Assembly (NCBI GenBank): GCA_964618565.1
Contig: CAZUBA010000047.1
Location: 1-10,408, forward strand
From: STC-113 sp964618565
GTDB taxonomy: Bacteria > Patescibacteriota > Gracilibacteria > BD1-5 > UBA2023
DNA: 10,408 bases
Direction of reading: 5' to 3'
The translations under genes and the position numbers were made by a program. A model generated the notes under the pieces. The model saw nothing but the letters and a program-made list of their open reading frames with translations. It was not told the origin of the DNA and ran no database searches. This document shows, piece by piece, positions 7,232-10,408 of this stretch. The stretch's first letter is position 1. Each line of letters begins with the position of its first letter.

Positions 7232-8461
7232 ATGAATGAAGATAAAATATGGTTGGATATCGTGAGAGATAGGCTTAAAGATGAAAATATTACATTGACT
7301 CAGAAAGCTTATTTGAGCAGGATTCTTCGGGTTCATGGAATGCCGGACCTGACAAAAATAAGCTGACATCCTGTAAATCTTCTGATTGAAAATATCATCA
7401 GCTCACCCTTCTATAAATCATTTGATATGATAGGGGTTCCCGAAATCGTTTCTGAATTCGAGACATTCGACCTGTTTAATTTCCCTGAAAATCATGTTGC
7501 GAGAAGACCAAGCGATAGCTATTTCATAAATAAATCCGCTATCAAAAATGAAAGCATCTTATTACGGCCTCACACTTCTGTGATGTGGTACCATTATCTT
7601 GTGAAATGAGGATGAATAGAGAAACTGGAAAAGGAATGAGAAGTCAAAGCCCTGTCCTGGGGGAAAGTCTATAGGGTCGATGAGCTCGATAAGACACATC
7701 ATGAATGTTTTCATCAGATAGATTGATTCAGAATAGCTTCCAAAGAAAAGGAGATTATAAATCAAGACACCCTAAAAGATGTATTGTCGAATACCATAAA
7801 AGCCCTATTCTGAAATAAGATAGAGTATAGATTCAATGTTGATACATTCCCCTATACGACAGACAGCCTTGAAGCCGAAGTAATGTACAAATGAAAATGG
7901 CTGGAGGTCTTATGAGCATGAGTAGTGCATCCTGATGTTCTGGAAAAATTATGATTGGATTCCCGCAAATATAATTGATGGGCATTCGGATTTTGAATTG
8001 AGAGGCTTGTCATGGCGCTTAAGCAGATTCCAGACATAAGGATATTTTGGAGCGATGACAAAAGGATAACCAAGCAATGGTGAGATTTTGAACCATATAA
8101 GGAAGTCAGTTCCTATCCGCCTGTCTATAAGGAAATCTCCTTGGTGGTTCCAAAAGATAGATTCTTGAAGGATTTGGAAGAAGAGAAAAAATCATGAGAG
8201 CTTGAACTTACAAAAGATACTGAATCAGATTTCTTCGCAATCACCTGAGTTATCAGAGACGTTTGATGAGATCTTATTGAAGAGGTCAAAATCATAGATA
8301 TGTATGAAAATGATTTGAAGTTTTCAATGGATAATAAATCTATCAGCATCAAGATTGTCTTCAGATCAATTGAAAGAACTCTTACAAATGAAGAAATAAA
8401 TGAGATGTATTTTGAAATCAGAGAAAAAATTCAAACCAATCTAGGATATGAAATAAGATAA
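7232..8461 (+). CDS. pheS: Single-chain (mitochondrial-type) phenylalanyl-tRNA synthetase (table 25)
   Basis: This enzyme charges tRNA-Phe with phenylalanine using ATP in the cytoplasm. The class II catalytic domain covers about residues 40-280. It includes FDLFNFPENHVARR near 86-99 and the LLRPHTS block. Motif 2 is HHECFHQIDG (156-165), GAGVVHP follows near 228-234, and motif 3 is GWAFGFGIERL (249-259) with Gly249 and Gly255 encoded by TGA. The stretch IPDIRIFWSDD (266-276) is closer to mitochondrial enzymes than to bacterial PheS. From about residue 290 to the end (SSYPPVYKEISLVV to RTLTNEEIN) the protein carries the ferredoxin-fold anticodon-binding domain that bacteria normally place at the C-terminus of PheT. 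The N-terminal coiled coil of ordinary PheS is missing. At 409 residues it has the size of the monomeric mitochondrial enzyme. I count about 17 of 23 glycines as TGA. It is preceded by a Phe attenuator and lacks a Shine-Dalgarno. Confidence 0.93.
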
Positions 8462-8506
8462 TTCTATCAAAAAACTCATTAATCTCACTCTAATTTCACA
8501 TATTTA

Positions 8507-8534
8507 TTTTGATTTTTGTATAAAATGATATAAA
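8507..8534 (+). promoter_or_regulatory. Extended -10 promoter for the cfa gene
   Basis: TTTTGA (8507-8512) lies 16 bp upstream of TATAAA (8529-8534), which is preceded by TGA (8526-8528), an extended -10 element. The predicted start near 8541 gives a leader of about 105 nt before ATG 8646. A second TATAAA at 8519-8524 could serve as an alternative -10. Nothing else recognisable lies in 8462-8645. Confidence 0.5.
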
Positions 8535-8645
8535 ATGGCTTCACTTTCACACATCTTGTTAAAGGATGATTTCAATAGCCAACAGTTCAGCGCCGTTAGA
8601 ATATTTGATAAATCAATAAAGGTTTATTCTTAATCTGATGTTATC

Positions 8646-9869
8646 ATGTATAAAGATATTTTTTTACGCATATGCAAAGTATATGTGAAGCAATATATGG
8701 ATTTTGCTTTCATTTTTGATTTTGATTGAGAGGAGCAAAAGCGGATATGAGAATCGGATAAGATTATCAATGTGAAAATTAGAGATACTGAGAATGTACT
8801 GAAAAGAATTTTCACAAAATGATCGCTCTGACTTTGAGAATCATATTGCGAATGAAAAATAGAAGTCGATGATGACGAATATAGGGAATTCATATTCATC
8901 TTCGTCCGCATCACGTATAACAAGAAACTGCTTTGGAAATTAAGACTACTAGATATTTTCAGGGTTCTCAGAGCGATATACGGAAGGAAGTATTTTTCAT
9001 ATTGATCTCAAGAAGCCGACATAAACAGCCATTATAGCTTGCGTAATTGGTTTGACAATAATGATGATTCAAATGAATTCTACCTTATGTGGCTGAATGC
9101 GAAATACATTCAATACAGCTGCTGAAAATGGGACAGATGAACACGAAGGCTTGAAGAAGCGCAAGAAAATAAGCTTAATTTTTATGCAAAAAGACTGTGA
9201 ATCTTCAAGAGATCCGAATGAAAAACACTTCTTGATCTGGGGTGCGGATGGTGATGATTGATTTTCTATATGGCTGAGAAATATTCCATCAAATGCACGG
9301 GCTTGACACTATCTGTGGCTCAAGCTAAATATATTAATGAAGAGATAGACAGGCGCTGATTAAGAGATCTTGTAAATGTTGAGATACGCAACATCCATAA
9401 TATTCAATGAAAATACGACTATATCACAAGCGTGGGCGTCATGGAACATATCACTGATTACGATGATCTTTATAAAAAAGTTTCTAAATCGCTCAAAGAA
9501 AATTGAAAGACCTTGATACACTCAATGTTTCAGGAAACAAAAAAGCTTATAGATGCCGATCCTTTTTTGTTGAAATATATTTTTCCAGGCGCAGGCATTC
9601 CTCAACTTAAGCACAATCTGGAAGTCTTCAGGAAATATTTCAAATATGTTGATAATAATGAGCTCCCGGATAAGTCATATCCCAAAACTCTCCAATGTTG
9701 GTTTGATAATTTTTGCAAAAATGAAAAATCAATAAGGAGATTACTAGAAGAAAAAAGCAAAGTCACTGATGTTGACTATGCAATCAGAGTCTATAAGCAT
9801 TATCTCGTTTCTTGCTATTGCTGACTATATGAAGATGGATTGGTATGCAATGTTTTGGCTTATAATTAA
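8646..9869 (+). CDS. cfa: Cyclopropane-fatty-acyl-phospholipid synthase (table 25)
   Basis: The enzyme transfers a methylene group from S-adenosylmethionine to the double bond of unsaturated phospholipid acyl chains at the inner face of the membrane. The 407-residue product follows E. coli Cfa (382 residues) along most of its length. It has the N-terminal GLGESY block (62-67), and an INSHYSLRN segment corresponding to the IARHYDLGN region. QYSC follows with Cys159, then the SAM-binding loop LDLGCGWGG (196-204), where the last two glycines are TGA TGA. Glu267 lies in GVMEH, His292 in LIHSMF, and YIFPGAGIP and YKHYL (Tyr383, Tyr386) follow. The Cys, Glu, His and Tyr active-site set of the family appears complete, so the enzyme should be active. 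ATG 8646 is the first ATG after an in-frame TAA at 8631-8633; no Shine-Dalgarno precedes it. The gene seems to be a single unit with its own promoter and terminator. Confidence 0.93.
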
Positions 9870-9878
9870 ACACAGAAA

Positions 9879-9916
9879 AAAGCTCCGCAACATCACGTTG
9901 CGGAGCTTTCTTTTTT
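9879..9916 (+). terminator. Strong bidirectional terminator between convergent genes
   Basis: AAAGCTCCGCAAC (9879-9891) is a perfect complement of GTTGCGGAGCTTT (9897-9909), a 13-bp GC-rich stem with a 5-nt loop followed by C and six Ts. The left arm is preceded by an A-run (9876-9881), which reads as a T-run on the minus strand, so the hairpin can also end the convergent gene. It begins 10 bp after the cfa stop codon. Confidence 0.92.
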
Positions 9917-9941
9917 CAGTACGCTGCAAATGAAAATAGTC

Positions 9942-10408
9942 TTAGGGTTTCGAATTCTGCCAGACAAAATTGAACATATTCTTCATCATGGTGGCGAGCT
10001 GTTCTTCCTGGATATGGACTCAGACGACGGGATGGTTGTCGGTAACCAAAATAACATGGTTTCAGGAAATGACCATAGTTTCGATATCTCAGAATCATGA
10101 TTGGATGATTCTGGTTTCTCTAAGCTCTTCATCATCTTTTTTGAGAAGTCATGGTGAAATTCAATGTTCATTTGTCAGCAATTTAAGCCTGATTTTCTTC
10201 TTCAATCTTGAATGGAGAAAATCGTTCCTTTCGTATCTGATAAGCTCTTCCAGCTTGACCTCATCGCCGACATTCTCTTTCCGGTAATTGGTATTCGTTA
10301 TCATCAATATCTCTTTATTGTCAGTATCAAGCGAATCCTCCAGCAACTCGACGTAGCCGGAAACTCATTCGAAATATGTGATTTTCGGAAGGATTTTTTT
10401 TGTGTTCT
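9942..10408 (-). CDS. TrmB-like transcriptional regulator, C-terminal part (table 25, 5' end outside window)
   Basis: On the minus strand a frame enters at the window edge and is open for about 155 codons to TAA (9944-9942), with six TGA codons read as glycine; under the standard code it breaks into pieces in three frames. The visible product begins around KKILPKITYFEGVSGYVELL. It continues with KEILMITNTNY and RLKKKIRLKLLTNE, and ends with ETMVISGNHVILVTDN followed by a C-terminal helix (MMKNMFNFVWQNSKP). This order resembles the PLD-like effector region of TrmB-family regulators common in CPR genomes, where an N-terminal helix-turn-helix would precede it. That DNA-binding part and the promoter lie outside the window, so the assignment is tentative. 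It converges with cfa and shares its terminator. Confidence 0.65.

Noticed and set aside
8535..8633. 32-residue ORF (MASLSHILLK...) between PheRS and cfa
   Set aside because: Its ATG overlaps the -10 box of the best promoter, so it would lie at or before the transcription start. The peptide has no recognisable features and no terminator follows it.
9946..9960. GGTTTCGAATTCTGC resembling a tRNA T-arm
   Set aside because: No matching acceptor, D or anticodon arms lie at suitable distances, and it falls inside the minus-strand coding region.
9970..10287. 105-residue serine-rich plus-strand ORF near the window end
   Set aside because: The minus-strand table-25 frame through the same region gives a better-composed protein and ends at the bidirectional terminator; the serine-rich run is antisense to it.
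1..10408. CRISPR arrays, insertion sequences or rRNA genes
   Set aside because: I saw no regularly spaced repeats of CRISPR length, no transposase motifs with flanking inverted repeats, and no rRNA-like sequence.

Overview
The window comes from an AT-rich bacterium that reads UGA as glycine (NCBI translation table 25). This points to the Candidate Phyla Radiation (Patescibacteria), most likely Gracilibacteria or Absconditabacteria (SR1). Under the standard code almost every gene is shattered into fragments. With TGA read as sense, six long genes on the plus strand and one on the minus strand fill nearly the whole window. The amino acid is fixed by TGA at invariant glycines: the Walker A loop of the ATPase (GKTGVGKS), motif 3 of phenylalanyl-tRNA synthetase, and the S-adenosylmethionine loop GCGWGG of a cyclopropane fatty acid synthase.

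Layout, left to right. Positions 2-550 hold the 3' part of an unrecognised acidic protein. Next is a consensus promoter overlapping a hairpin, then 722-3028, a 768-residue coiled-coil protein with a divergent LysM-like segment near its C-terminus. After a second good promoter, 3114-5363 encodes a VirD4/TraG-like ATPase, so these two genes may form a surface-associated or DNA-transport module. Positions 5442-6881 encode an AlbA_2 (Schlafen-type) regulator with a RecG-like ATP-binding region and a C-terminal winged helix; a 14-bp inverted repeat covers its start codon.

The gap 6882-7231 carries three copies of CTTGGCGG and then what looks like a complete phenylalanine attenuator. It has a promoter, a 26-codon leader peptide with four consecutive Phe codons, a strong intrinsic terminator, and an upstream segment able to pair with the terminator's left arm. 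It lies directly in front of 7232-8461, a single-chain phenylalanyl-tRNA synthetase that joins the PheS catalytic domain to the anticodon-binding domain normally found at the end of PheT, as in mitochondria.

Positions 8646-9869 encode a cyclopropane-fatty-acyl-phospholipid synthase, ending at a strong bidirectional terminator. It converges with a minus-strand gene (9942-10408, 5' end outside the window) that resembles the C-terminal effector region of TrmB-like regulators.

All functional calls rest on reading motifs by eye; no database search was possible.
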